Below are positions 1 through 12,600 of a DNA stretch of 64,000 nucleotides, piece after piece. The stretch covers positions 93,920,955 through 93,984,954 of the forward strand of contig JAVHZZ010000012.1 in assembly GCA_036250195.1 (NCBI GenBank), read 5' to 3'. Made by a program: the position numbers and the translations under genes. The notes beneath the pieces were generated by a model that had not been told where the DNA came from, did no database searches, and worked only from the letters and a program-made list of their open reading frames with translations. Source of the stretch: Mixophyes australis (lineage: Eukaryota > Chordata > Amphibia > Anura > Limnodynastidae). Each line of letters begins with the position of its first letter. Within the stretch, counting starts at the first letter, position 1.

Positions 1-497
1 TCTAAGGGAACAGGGAAACGATATACAGTATATAACGATGGACAGAGCACGTCTTACACCTGTCCTCAGGTTATATCTGTTTATTTACAAAATGTTACCT
101 ACGTACTCACCTCCGATTACCACATTTGTCAGGTAGTTGACTGTAAGTGTTCATGGTGCAAAATCGCTGTCCTTAGCTTTGCTCATAATAATACTTTAAT
201 AACTGAGCAGAGTAAATATACTGCCCCAATATACTTTTTCACAATGTTCTTGCTGGTCCTATTAGATCAGATTTTTTTGTGAAGTAAAATTAGGGTTGTC
301 GAAACCCCTCCTCAGTTAGTGGAGGAGGGGCTTCGACACCCCGGCTGTTAATACATGAGAGAGAATGTCTGACAGTGGAAAGTTTTCGTCTCTCACATGT
401 GTTTCAAGTGATTTATTTGACTTCCATTAAAAAAGCAGAACGCGTTAGGGTTACTCGATACTGTTTGGTACAACCAAGGCTCTTTTATACGATTTAC
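1..497. other. DCST1 intron 13 (partial)
   Basis: No coding similarity seen on either strand. It contains the hairpin-forming inverted repeat at 297-338 and otherwise looks like ordinary AT-rich intron. Confidence 0.6.
297..338. repeat. 17-bp imperfect palindrome
   Basis: Arms at 297-313 and 322-338 are reverse complements with one mismatch, around an 8-nt loop. The core is CCCCTCCTC/GAGGAGGGG flanked by TGTCGAA/TTCGACA. The arm end (TCGACACCCC) recurs at about 17,319. This could be the core of a short non-autonomous transposon. Confidence 0.5.
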
Positions 498-640
498 CTT
501 AGGGAAATAAAATGAGGCCACCACTCTTCGGAGACGGTAGATGTACACCTGTACGAAACAGAGTGACAGGAGACAAACGACGGGTAAGCAGGACCACAGG
601 TAGTCGATGAAGGACATGCTGACTGGGTTTGGGAGGCACA
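498..640 (-). CDS. DCST1: DCST1 coding exon 13, last membrane segment
   Basis: Encodes [19 protein letters not shown], a hydrophobic segment, then [16 protein letters not shown], the hallmark at the end of the DC-STAMP domain. Acceptor TTGCCTCCTAG, donor GTAAAT, ends in phase 0. The next exon should begin with the short ERI/LYN region and is outside the window. Confidence 0.92.
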
Positions 641-3600
641 CTAGGAGGCAAGAGAGAGCACTGTAGTAAATTATGCCTTTGTGGTCAACTAATGAAAATG
701 TCTCCAGATTTCTCTGCATTATGTTAGTGACCCATCCTTGGAAAGTGTGTTAAATTCACTTATTCAAGCAACCTGTTGGGTTTGCCTTTATTTAAATTGC
801 CATTTTAAATATGGCCGGCAAAATCGCAGAAAATGGTCGATTTTACAAAACCGGAGTTTAATATTTCACCCATAAGGGTCTTGTGTAGTCGTGTGTATGG
901 GATATTATGGCAGTTACGGAGATTGATAACTACGGCGAGCAAAAGTTTAAAATAAATGTTCAGTTTTGTTGGGGGACACGAATGCCCCCATCTGATGATC
1001 CCTTACTCTTGCAGTGGATATTTGTGCATTTACCGTTATTGGCGCTGAAGTCTAACTGACTGGATGATGTGTTGAGTGCACCAATCATATTTCGGAGAAG
1101 CTTAGCTGGTAAACCATCGCCCCCTACATATATCTCCAGCTGGTGATGACCTATAGAGAGAGAGAGAGATCACTTTACATATATAAGTAATGTGTAACAA
1201 GTCAGCTATCCTTATAGAAGGTCTACAGGCGGGATTACTGAAGAAATGCCAAAAGAAATATCACCCACAGCTCATGGGCATCTAAGTGTAAAACATGTAT
1301 GGATGCACAGAGCTGTTCCAACAGAGCAGTATTATATAATGTAATATTTTGGCACAGAGCTCAGAGTATTATTACCACAATCGAGTGGTGTATGCCGTTA
1401 GCTCCTTCTAGTGGTTACGGCCCACACTCACTTGAGAAGACATAAGAGGTTTGGGAGTGCTTGCGGATGATATGAAAGATGTTGGAGAGGATCAGGTCGA
1501 ACATGATGGACAGGATGAGAAGGATGAGGATGGGGATACACTGAAGAAATTCCACCAGCTGTAGAGGGGGCGAGAGGGGTCTATGGTCACTGTGACGTTC
1601 ACATAGCAAGCCAGTCACACATCACCTGCTGGTGTAACGTACTCACCGAAATCTTCACCTCCGTCCCCTGACTGGCCAGCTTGTTCGGAAAGATAAAGTC
1701 ATTCCTTTCGCCTCTTCGTAGTGGTAGTAAGAATCTTTTTTTCTGTAAATAGAGAGAAAATCAGTTTTAAGAAATCACTTCATCACTAAACTAGTGTCAT
1801 CAACTGTCCTCTGTCTCCTGCCCCAAACCATTGCATAGTTGTGGATGGGGAACACTTGCCCAGAGACGTTTATATAGAAGTAGACGGTAGCACTTGTTGG
1901 TGCCTGCGTTCTCGTGCAAATACACGCTGATGATGCCGACGACTCCAGGGCTAACTAGCCACTTTGTGATTGGATGATAGTGGATTCACCTTGAAAGCTG
2001 GTAGGTGCTTTCTTCATTGCTCGTACATATATGATTATGTGAGCCTATGTTAGCATGAAATATTTCCCACTGTCATTCGTGTGCAAGAAGAAAGATTTTT
2101 TCTGTTGTATTATTGTTACGAGCCCACCGCCGCGACTCTCTTACCTATGGCGACCGGGACGTCACTTCCGCCCATGTCCCAGCCGTTGCCGGGGCAACGC
2201 ATAGACGCTTCAGCGCTGCGTCCCGGCGGTGAGAAGCCGGGCGCATGCGCTCAACTATAATCGAACACCTATTGCCTAAGTAATCTGGGGCAAGGCTGAG
2301 GATAATCAGAGCCAGGCTCTGATTGGCTGGGCTTACTACTTAAGGCAATGAGGTCTGCTACCTCATTGCCGGTTATAGTTTCTGTTCCAGTCTGCTGACC
2401 TGCTCTGTGTCTTGTTCCTGTCTCTTGGATATCCTATTTGACTACCCGTATATGACCCCTTGCCTGGATTTGGACCCTGCCTGTGTATCTCGTGACCTTG
2501 ACCTCTGGCTTGTATAGCGACCATCCTGTCTGCTTGTGACCCCTGACCCTGGCTTGTTATCGGATCTGCTATCTGCTGCCGGCCCTTGACCTCTGCTTGG
2601 ATTCCACTCCGCTTGCCTGGGTTCTCCCCAGCCGGTACACACTTCACGACCCTCTGTCAGTCTGCGGCCCAGTCTGTCCCCACCATCAGGGGCTCCAGTG
2701 AACACCTGATTGGCAGAGTAGATTCCGGGTTGTGTTGTGCCGGCTGGAGGGGTTCCTAACATTATAACCGGCCCTCACGTTTCGGAGACGAAGTGGTATG
2801 GAAGAAAGCGGAACCAAATTGTCTCCTCTTCAAGCCCTGGCGGGTCATGTTGAGACCCTCTACCAAATGATCCGGGAACTGTCCCAGCGTTCGTCCTCCT
2901 CAGTCGAGGTCCCCCGGATTACACTGCCCATTTCTGGTTCAGTTGATGAACCCAAGTTAAATTTGCCGGACCGGTTCTCCGGAAATAGAGCCCTGAATTT
3001 TAAAGAAAGCTGCAAACTCTACTTTCGGCTGAAGCCTCGGTCCTCAGGTTCAGAACAGCAGAGAGTTGGAATTGTCATCTCCCTCCTGCAGGGTGACCCC
3101 CAGTCCTGGGCTTTCACCCTACCACAGTCGAGTCCTATTGTGCAATCGTTGGAAGCTTTCTTTAATGCATTGGGTCTCCTTTACGATGATCCAGATCGAG
3201 TTGCCTCGGCTGAGGCTCATCTACGGGCCTTAAAGCAAGGCCGGCGTTTGGCAGAAGAATACTGCGCTGAATTCCGCAGATGGTCGCCTGACAGCGAATG
3301 GAATGACCCACCGTTACGCAGCCAGTTTCGCTTAGGACTGTCAGAGGAGATTAAGGATTCACTTGTGCAGTATCCTTCACCCATTTCGCTGGAGAGCCTT
3401 ATGCAACTCGCTATTAAAATTGACAGGAGGATCAAGGAGAGGAGGACAGAGAAAGAGGCGTCTTCTTGTTTGTCTGCCTTTATTCCAGATTCTTCTGTTG
3501 AGAAGCCTACCGAGTCAGGAGCGCTTCGCCTCTCTCCTGATGAAAGAGACAGAAGACGGTCACAAGGCCTATGCCTTTATTGTGGTAAGAAAGGCCATTT

Positions 3601-6600
3601 CTCCTGCTCTTGCCCTTCTAAACCTGAGAAAGAAGCATGTTGGGGAAATATCCACTTAAGCCTGCAAGTGGTTTCCCAAAAGAATGCTGTTCTGATCCCC
3701 ACACAAATCACTGTTGGTTCCAGTTCTGTGGCCCTGTCGGCCTTCATTGATAGTGGAGCTGCAGGCAATTTCCTTGATATCGGGTTCGCCCGCTCCGCTG
3801 GGATTCCGCCTGTAAGGCTCAAATCTGCTATTACTGTCTGTGGCTTAGATGGGAATCCATTGCCTGGAGGCAAGATTGAATGGGAGACTCCGCTATTACA
3901 TTTGAACATCGGAGCGCTTCATTCAGAGTCTATAACGTTCCTCCTTATTGACTGCCCAGCGGTTGCATTGGTCTTGGGCCATCCTTGGCTTTCTCGCCAC
4001 AACCCTGTTGTGGATTGGGAGAAAGGAGACATTGTCCAGTGGAGCTCGTATTGTTCACAGTCCTGCTTGACGCTGCCTCTGCGTATGGCACAGGCTATTC
4101 CGGAGCAACTTCCCTCACAATACCACCACTTCTGGGAAGTGTTTTCCAAGAAAGCTGCGGATACGTTACCACCTCACCGTTACTTTGACTGCGCCATCGA
4201 GCTTATACCCGGTTCCAAGTTACCCAAGGGACGCCTGTATTCTCTCTCGGGACCCGAGACCAGGTCCATGCAAGATTATATTGAGGAGAATTTGGAAAAG
4301 GGCTTCATCAGGCCATCCAAATCTCCAGTAGGGGCTGGATGTTTTTTTGTGTCTAAAAAAGACGGAGGACTAAGACCCTGTATTGACTACAGAGGATTGA
4401 ACTTCATCACAGTCAAAAACATCTATCCACTTTCTCTCATCTCCGTATTGTTCGACCAATTAAGAGGTGCCACTGTTTTCACCAAAGTCGATCTTCGAGG
4501 TGCATATAAGCTCATCCGGATCAGAGAAGGAGATGAGTGGAAGACGGCATTCAATACGCACTCTGGCCATTACGAGTATTTGGTCATGCCATTTGGTCTT
4601 AGCAATGCACCGGCAGTATTTCAGGACCTAATCAATGAGGTTCTTCGGGACTTCCTTGGTTGTTTCGTGGTCGTCTATTTAGATGATATCCTCATCTATT
4701 CTTTGTCCATACATCAGAATCACGTCAAACAAGTTCTACGAAGATTGCGGGAGAACCACCTTTATGCCAAGCTGGAAAAGTGTGAGTTCGAGGTGCAGAA
4801 AGTATCCTTTTTAGGTTACATAATCTCTTCTGAGGGATTCTCCATGGATCCAACTAAGGTTCAGGCTATTTTAGATTGGGTGCAACCAAACAACCTTAAG
4901 GCGGTGCAGAGGTTTCTGGGCTTCTCCAACTATTATAGAAGGTTCATTCATGGCTTTGCGGACATCAAGGCTCCCATTGTCGCCCTAACCCGTAAAGGAA
5001 TGGATCCAACTAATTGGTCCCCCCAAGCAGTTGCCTCATTCGAAAACCTGAAAAAAGCCTTTGTCTCCGCTCAGGTCCTTAGACATCCGGATCCAGCTAA
5101 AACATTTGTTCTTGAGGTCGACGCCTCTGACGTTGGTGCTGGTGCCATACTATCACAGAAGGATCCTCATACTAATCGTCTACACCCATGTGCCTATTTC
5201 TCCCGTCAGTTCTCCTCAGCAGAAGCCAACTATGATGTCGGGAATAGAGAATTATTGGCAATCAAATGGGCCTTCGAGGAGTGGCGGCATTGGCTGGAAG
5301 GTGCTTCACATCAGATCTCTGTCATTACCGACCACAAGAACTTGCAATATATTCAATCGGCCAAACGTCTAAATCCCAGGCAGGCCCGTTGGTCTTTATT
5401 CTTTACCCGTTTCAATTTCCTTATCACCTATCACCGGGTTCCAAAAATGTCCGGGCAGATGCTCTGTCCAGAAGTTTCTTGGCACACCACGTTCCAGTTT
5501 CAAAACCAGAACCTATTATTCCTCCTTCCGTAATCCAGGCTGGATTAACCCAGGATTTAAGTATTACACTTCAGAGGTTCCAGAAGTTAGCCCCTGATAC
5601 TACTCCAGAGCAACGTCTCTTCGTTCCAGTCCATCTAAGGAGGGCGGTTCTTGCAGAGGCGCATAATAGTAGGTCGGCTGGACACCCTGGAATTTATAAG
5701 ACGCTGGAAATTATTTCCCGTACGGTCTGGTGGCCATCCTTGTCCGCTGACGTCAAAAGTCATGTCCTCTCATGTGAGGTTTGTGCCAGAAACAAAGTCC
5801 CCAGGACTCGCCCGGTAGGTCAATTGCTTCCATTGACCATTCCTGCAAAACCGTGGACACATTTGTCAATGGACTTTATTGTTGATTTGCCACCTTCTAC
5901 AGGACACAATACTATTTGGGTTGTGGTAGACCGTTTCAGTAAGATGGCACATTTCATTCCATTAACCAGGCTTCCTACAGCTCGAGATCTGGCCCTTCTC
6001 TTCATACAGCATATTTTCCGGCTCCATGGACTTCCTTCCGATATTGTCTCTGATCATGGGTCACAATTCATAGCGCAGTTCTGGAGATCCTTCTGTACCC
6101 TTCTCGGAATCAGGATCAGTCTATCATCTGCATACCACCCTCAGTCTAACGGGCAAACTGAAAGGGTTAATCAGTCACTTGAGCAGTTCCTCCGATGTTA
6201 TACCTCCGAATTCCATGATAATTGGTCCTTGTTGCTGCCCTGGGCAGAGTTTGCCTACAATAATTCATCTCACTCATCCACTCAAACTTCCCCGTTCTAC
6301 TGTAACTTCGGTTTCCATCCCAGATCTAATTCTCTCTATTCTCTCAAATCTGCTGGTATTCCGGGGATTCGCTCCACAGCTGCGGATCTGAAAAGAATTT
6401 GGAAGGAGGTTCACTCCTCTTTGAAAAAGACCTCATTATCGGACAAAAAAAATTCGGATCGCCACCGTGCCACCTGCTCATTCAAAGTGGGCCAAAAAGT
6501 GTGGCTGTCAACTCAAAACCTCAGGCTCAGACAGCCTTGTAAAAAATTGGGGCCTAAATTTATTGGTCCGTTCATGATCACCAAACAGATCAATCCGGTT

Positions 6601-9600
6601 GCTTTTAGATTGAAGATTCCTGGCTCACTAAAGATTCCCAACACGTTTCATTGTTCATTACTCAAACCAGTATTATACCCAAATCCATCCCAGTCTACAG
6701 GACTTTCTGTAGGAAATAGGAACACGCCCCAAAAATTTTTGGTTCAGAAAGTTCTTGACTTCAAAAAAATGCAGGGGCAGGTACATTTCCTGGTTCAATG
6801 GAAAAATCGTGGATTAGAGGAACGATCTTGGGTCCCGCGAAGACGACTATGTGCGCCTAAACAGTTGAAGGTTTTCTTTAAAAAATTTCCAAAGAAGCCT
6901 GGATGTCGGGGTCCCTCGACCCCTCCTCAAGGGGGGGGTACTGTTACGAGCCGCGGCGGTGCCCAGCCGCCGCGACTCTCTTACCTGCGTCCCGGCCGTC
7001 GCTATGGCGACCGGGACGTCACTTCCGCCCATGTCCCAGCCGTTGCCGGGGCAATGCATAGATGCTTCAGCGCTGCATCCCGGCGGTGAGAAGCCGGGCG
7101 CATGCGCTCAACTATAATCGAACACCTATTGCCTAAGTAATCTAGGGGCAAGGCTGAGGATAATCAGAGCCAGGCTCTGATTGGCTGGGCTTACTACTTA
7201 AGGCAATGAGGTCTGCTACCTCATTGCCGGTTATAGTTTCTGTTCCAGTCTGCTGACCTGCTCTGTGTCTTGTTCCTGTCTCTTGGATATCCTATTTGAC
7301 TACCCGTGTATGACCCCTTGCCTGGATTTGGACCCTGCCTGTGTATCTCGTGACCTTGACCTCTGGCTTGTATACCGACCATCCTGTCTGCTTGTGACCC
7401 CTGACCCTGGCTTGTTATCAGATCTGCTATCTATTGCCGGCCCTTGACCTCTGCTTGGATTCCACTCCGCTTGCCTTGGTTCTCCCCAGCCGGTACACAC
7501 TTCACGACCCTCTGTCAGTCTGCGGCCCAGTCTGTCCCCACCATCAGGGGCTCCAGTGAACACCTGATTGGCAGAGTAGATTCCGGGTTGTGTTGTGCCG
7601 GCTGGAGGAGGGGTTCCTAACAATTATAGGGCTATTTTGTAAAAAAGAAAATCAAACAAAGTGATCTTGTGCTTATGACAATAACTACGATTGTGTGTGC
7701 ACACGTGGGTTGAGTCTGATGTACGGAAACCTGGCGTGTGCTCCTAGTACAGGTCTGAACACACCTTGGGAGGTTACTGAGCACAGGAGCACGACTATGC
7801 GGTTGATACCTACTTTTCGTTTTTTTCCCATCATTCATGAAGCATCCCTAGTCCAACTGAGTGCCAGCCCACTGTGTTCATAGTGATTCCAACTCACTAG
7901 GTGATTCCTCTAAGAAAGAAAATACTCACCAGTTTTCTCCTGCGGGCATCAATCTGCCTGAAATACGTGGTCACGTAGTTGTTATCGAAGAGGATGTCAG
8001 AGTTATACTTGTTAGTATAACCATACGCCCTGTGGGAGGTAAATAGGAGAGTACATGAAGCATGGGGTTTAAGGTGATTTTGTAGTGGTGGAAGATGGAG
8101 ACAGTTTTGTGTGATACCCAGAAAAACCAGGAATGACTTCATATGTTCTCTGTCAGATCTGCATCAAAGATGAATTGGGTTTCTCTACGGTTTACTCAAA
8201 GACCCATAAAAAGTCAATGTCTTCCACATTAGAGTTCCCTGCTTTAGGGCATGTGGGATAATTACTGTCCCAGACAATGAAATTAATTAAAGGGTACGTG
8301 ATGAAGTAAATGCTCAATTCATGGCTTGAAAGGCTACTCACGGTGATATTAAGAGACGGAAAAGATGGAATACTCACGACACGAAGAGGAAGATGAAGGA
8401 GCAGGACAGAATGACACTGATAAAGGACATTATCTTCTCCATCACCACCTTCTTCTTGTTGATGTTCTCCATGATTTCGTCGATGACGAACAACTCAGAG
8501 ATGTTTAGACCAACAAACATGCTTCGTTCTTCTTTCTGTCATCACGAGAAGAATACAAGAGTTGAAAATTACTTGAATAACTGGGAGCGAAAAAGAAGAG
8601 ATCTTCTGAGAAAGAAGAAGGAGACGAGAGTTACCACAACAGTGCCAAGGGGTTGTTATAATATGACAAATAAACAGGAGTATTTGGTTATATGGATTAC
8701 GGCTCCAGCCCAGCAACATATTGTTGAATATGACGTTCCAATGGAATTCCAACTCTGATTAAGAGTATTTGCTTGGTTTCACATAGGCCTACACATCAAA
8801 GTGTCGTCAGGAGTATAAAAACAAGGAAACACTTACCTTCACGTACTCTTCACTGGAGAACCCATGATCCAAATTATCATGGTCGCATTGACCTTGTCAA
8901 ACAAATGTCCAAAGTTTCCTTCTAGTGGTAGCTTGTTCCTGCACCAGGTGTTTCCTACTACAGAAGAAAGACGTCATCTACAACCAACTCACCAGCAATT
9001 ACTGAATAATCAAATTGCTATAATTGCTATTTTGCAGCCATTTTAGCAGATGGGTTATAGGGGCTTTTGCCCTGGGATGCCACCCCTTCCTAGTAATACA
9101 TCTGGTATGAGTAGAGACTTAAGATAGAGAGAATTACTGAAAGATGTGGGGCCTGATTCATTAAGGCAAACTAAGCGTATTGTGCTTTTGTTTTAAAAAT
9201 ACACATAATTTGGATATATATACGCACATCTGTACTCAAGAATGAGCGGATGTAAAGATACAACTGTAGAAGAATACAGGTCTAGGTGCGCTCTGCTCTA
9301 ACAGACAATACACTGCAGAATACGTCCAATACATATGTGGAATATCAAGTCCCAAAAGAACGCACAGGAAAACCCTATTCAATTAATGTCACCTGTTAAA
9401 AATATCGTCATTAATGACAAAACATTAAAAATGGTAAAACAATGTATTTTTTCACCATAAATACATTTATTAATATATTATTAATGTTTACTGCACATAA
9501 AATACATGGTTACAGTTGCTCCTGATACAAACACATGTTCTAGCTGTATACACAGCCGTCATCACTAGTAATCAGCACTTACACCTGACCTGTAGCTGGT

Positions 9601-12600
9601 GCAAGAGTTACGGCTGTAAATCATGTACCTGAGAGATGCCCAGAGCTTGGATTGGACGCTGCTGTGTGACTGGACCTTGGCACGTCCTGACTGTACACGG
9701 ACTATGTACATACGCCCAGACCCCTCCCCGTTCCGCCATGAAATCATAGGCTGTAGTAAGGGTCCATTGTGCTCAAATATGAATTGGATGTTGCTGTGTT
9801 CTCTGTCTATGGTTTGTTTCTGGGCGTGTGCATAGCGATTTTCTATGTAAAATATGGCAAATATCGGCATTTACATTCCTTAATTAATCGGGTATTCATT
9901 AATTAATTATTCCTCAAATCCAGGAATAAAGTTATTAATGATTTAACATGAAAAAGAAAATTGATTTAAACCCGTGGATTTGAAGGTTTTAAAGCAGGAC
10001 ATCTCCAATTTCAAAGAAGGACCACACGACTGCTTCCCAATGAAGGCAAAGTTTCTGAATTAACATAAAGATTTTTTGTGTCACATTTGGGACATACGAT
10101 GGGTAAGATTTGATATTACTCACAATATAGGATATTGCAGAAGAATTTGAATTTCATAGGCAAGCAGAGAAGATTGTTGAGAACAGGAAGCCATATTGTC
10201 TTCATACAGTCTTCGTGCTTCTTGTCAAACCAGTCGTAACATTTGTCGACACCTAGTTCAATTACGTCTGTCAGGAGAGAGAGAAAGCTATGGCTGCGGG
10301 GCTGGGTGTTTACCGCGTGTTGCTATACGCATTAGAGGGTAACATGGAGGGGGCAGTAATGAGAGAGACACGGAGGGGGCAGTAATGAGAGACACGGAGG
10401 GGGCAGTAATGAGAGACACGGAGGGGGCAGTAATGAGAGAGACACGGAGGGGCAGTAATGAGAGAGACAAGGAGGGGGCAGTAATGAGAGAGACACAAGG
10501 AGGGGGCAGTAATGAGAGAGACATGGAGGGGCAGTAATGAGAGAGACATGGAGGGGGCAGTAATGAGAGAGACATGAAGGGGCAGTAATGAGAGACAAGG
10601 AGGGGGCAGTAATGACAGAGACATGGAGGGGCAGTAATGAGAGAGACATGAAGGGGCAGTAATGAGAGAGACAAGGAGGGGGCAGTAATGAGAGAGACAT
10701 GAAGGGGCAGTAATGAGAGAGACATGGAGGGGGCAGTAATGAGAGAGACATGAAGGGGCAGTAATGAGAGAGACAAGGAGGGGGCAGTAATGAGAGAGAC
10801 ACAAGGAGGGGGCAGTAATGAGAGAGACATGGAGGGGCAGTAATGAGAGAGACATGGAGGGGGCAGTAATGAGAGAGACAAGAAGGGGGCAGTAATGAGA
10901 GAGACATGAAGGGGCAGTAATGAGAGAGACATGGAGGGGCAGTAATGAGAGAGACATGGAGGGGCAGTAATGAGAGAGACATGGAGGGGCAGTAATGAGA
11001 GAGACATGGAGGGGGCAGTAATGAGAGAGACAAGGAGGGGCAGTAATGAGAGAGACACGGAGGGGGCAGTAATGACAGAGACATGGAGGGGGCAGTAATG
11101 AGAGAGACAAGGAGGGGGCAGTAATGAGAGATATGGAGGGGGCAGTAATGACAGAGACATGAAGGGGCAGTAATGAGAGAGATATGGAGGGGGCAGTAAT
11201 GAGAGAGACATGGAGGGGGCAGTAATGAGAGAGACATGAAGGGGCAGTAATGAGAGAGACAAGGAGGGGGCAGTAATGAGAGAGATATGAAGGGGCAGTA
11301 ATGAGAGAGACAAGGAGGGGGCAGTAATGAGAGAGACACAAGGAGGGGGCAGTAATGAGAGAGACATGGAGGGGCAGTAATGAGAGAGACATGGAGGGGG
11401 CAGTAATGAGAGAGACAAGAAGGGGGCAGTAATGAGAGAGACATGAAGGGGCAGTAATGAGAGAGACATGGAGGGGCAGTAATGAGAGAGACATGGAGGG
11501 GCAGTAATGAGAGAGACACGGAGGGGGCAGTAATGAGAGAGACATGGAGGGGGCAGTAATGAGAGAGACAAGGAGGGGCAGTAATGAGAGAGACACGGAG
11601 GGGGCAGTAATGACAGAGACATGGAGGGGGCAGTAATGAGAGAGACAAGGAGGGGGCAGTAATGAGAGAGACATGGAGGGGCAGTAATGAGAGAGACACG
11701 GAGGGGGCAGTAATGAGAGACACGGAGGGGGCAGTAATGAGATAGACAAGAAGGGGCAGTAATGAGAGAGACATGGAGGGCAGTAATGAGAGAGACATGG
11801 AGGGGGCAGTAATGAGAGAGACATGGAGGGGCAGTAATAAGAGAGACATGGAGGGGGCAGTAATGAGAGAGACATGGAGGGGGCAGTAATGAGAGAGACA
11901 CGGAGGGGGCAGTAATGAGAGACACGGAGGGGGCAGTAATGAGATAGACAAGAAGGGGCAGTAATGAGAGAGATATGGAGGGGTCACGTTTTTCTCTCTG
12001 TTTTCATGAATGATCTCACTATGCCATTAATTTTAGACCATAGGGACCCGTGTCGTCAGCACTCTGTGCCCCCAAAGCCTTAATCCAGCTCTGTGTAACT
12101 GCCAACAGAATCCCTGTGTACTCACACTCGCATCGGAGATGGGTCTTAATGTCAAATTTCCTCTGTGTAGACTGAGTCGGGTTTTCCGCCTCTTCCTCCT
12201 TCTCCAATATTTCTTTCTCCTTCTTCTTGTCGTATCCGTCAGTACTTTCCATTTCCTCCTCCGTCTCCTTAAACAGAGCCAGGATTCCGTTGCTGTTCTT
12301 TTTCAAATCCTTTGCACTTTTCTAGAACACAACGGGTACAGCTGGGTCTAAGCTATAAGCTACAAGATACAATATGGCTCATGAGACTCAAGATAAAACA
12401 AGACATTTGCATTTTTGTAGTCATTATAACGTTGGTTGACACAATGATGCTTTGTATTATTCACGGAATAAAGTGACCACGGTACTGTTAGTTTGAGGGG
12501 TCAATACGCAATCAGCAGCCGCAGCCAGATAGTGCTGCTAATATTGCCAATCATCCCACCAGCACCTGCAAGCGATACGTCTCTTAGAAGGAGTAACGGT

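Larger units (their letters stand above)
2114..7622 (+). mobile_element. Ty3/gypsy chromodomain-type LTR retrotransposon, nearly full length
   Basis: Complete structure: 5' LTR 2114-2761, gag-pol, polypurine tract just before 6942, 3' LTR 6942-7622. Both LTRs run TGTTACG...TAACA and are flanked by the 5-bp direct repeat ATTAT (2109-2113 and 7623-7627). By eye the LTRs differ at about nine substitutions over some 620 shared bases plus two small indels near the 5' end, so the insertion is fairly recent. Domain order is Gag, CCHC knuckle, protease, reverse transcriptase, RNase H, integrase, chromodomain. One frameshift near 5437 separates the RNase H end from integrase. It sits in DCST1 intron 9, antisense to the gene. 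I did not see a convincing tRNA primer-binding match after the 5' LTR. Confidence 0.95.

Noticed and set aside
8393..8758. Plus-strand 121-codon frame over DCST1 exon 8
   Set aside because: Antisense shadow; the minus-strand exon has correct phases and DCST1 similarity.
10288..11987. Three overlapping minus-strand frames of about 500 codons ([10 protein letters not shown] type)
   Set aside because: Low-complexity translation of the 26-bp array inside a DCST1 intron; three frames open simultaneously.
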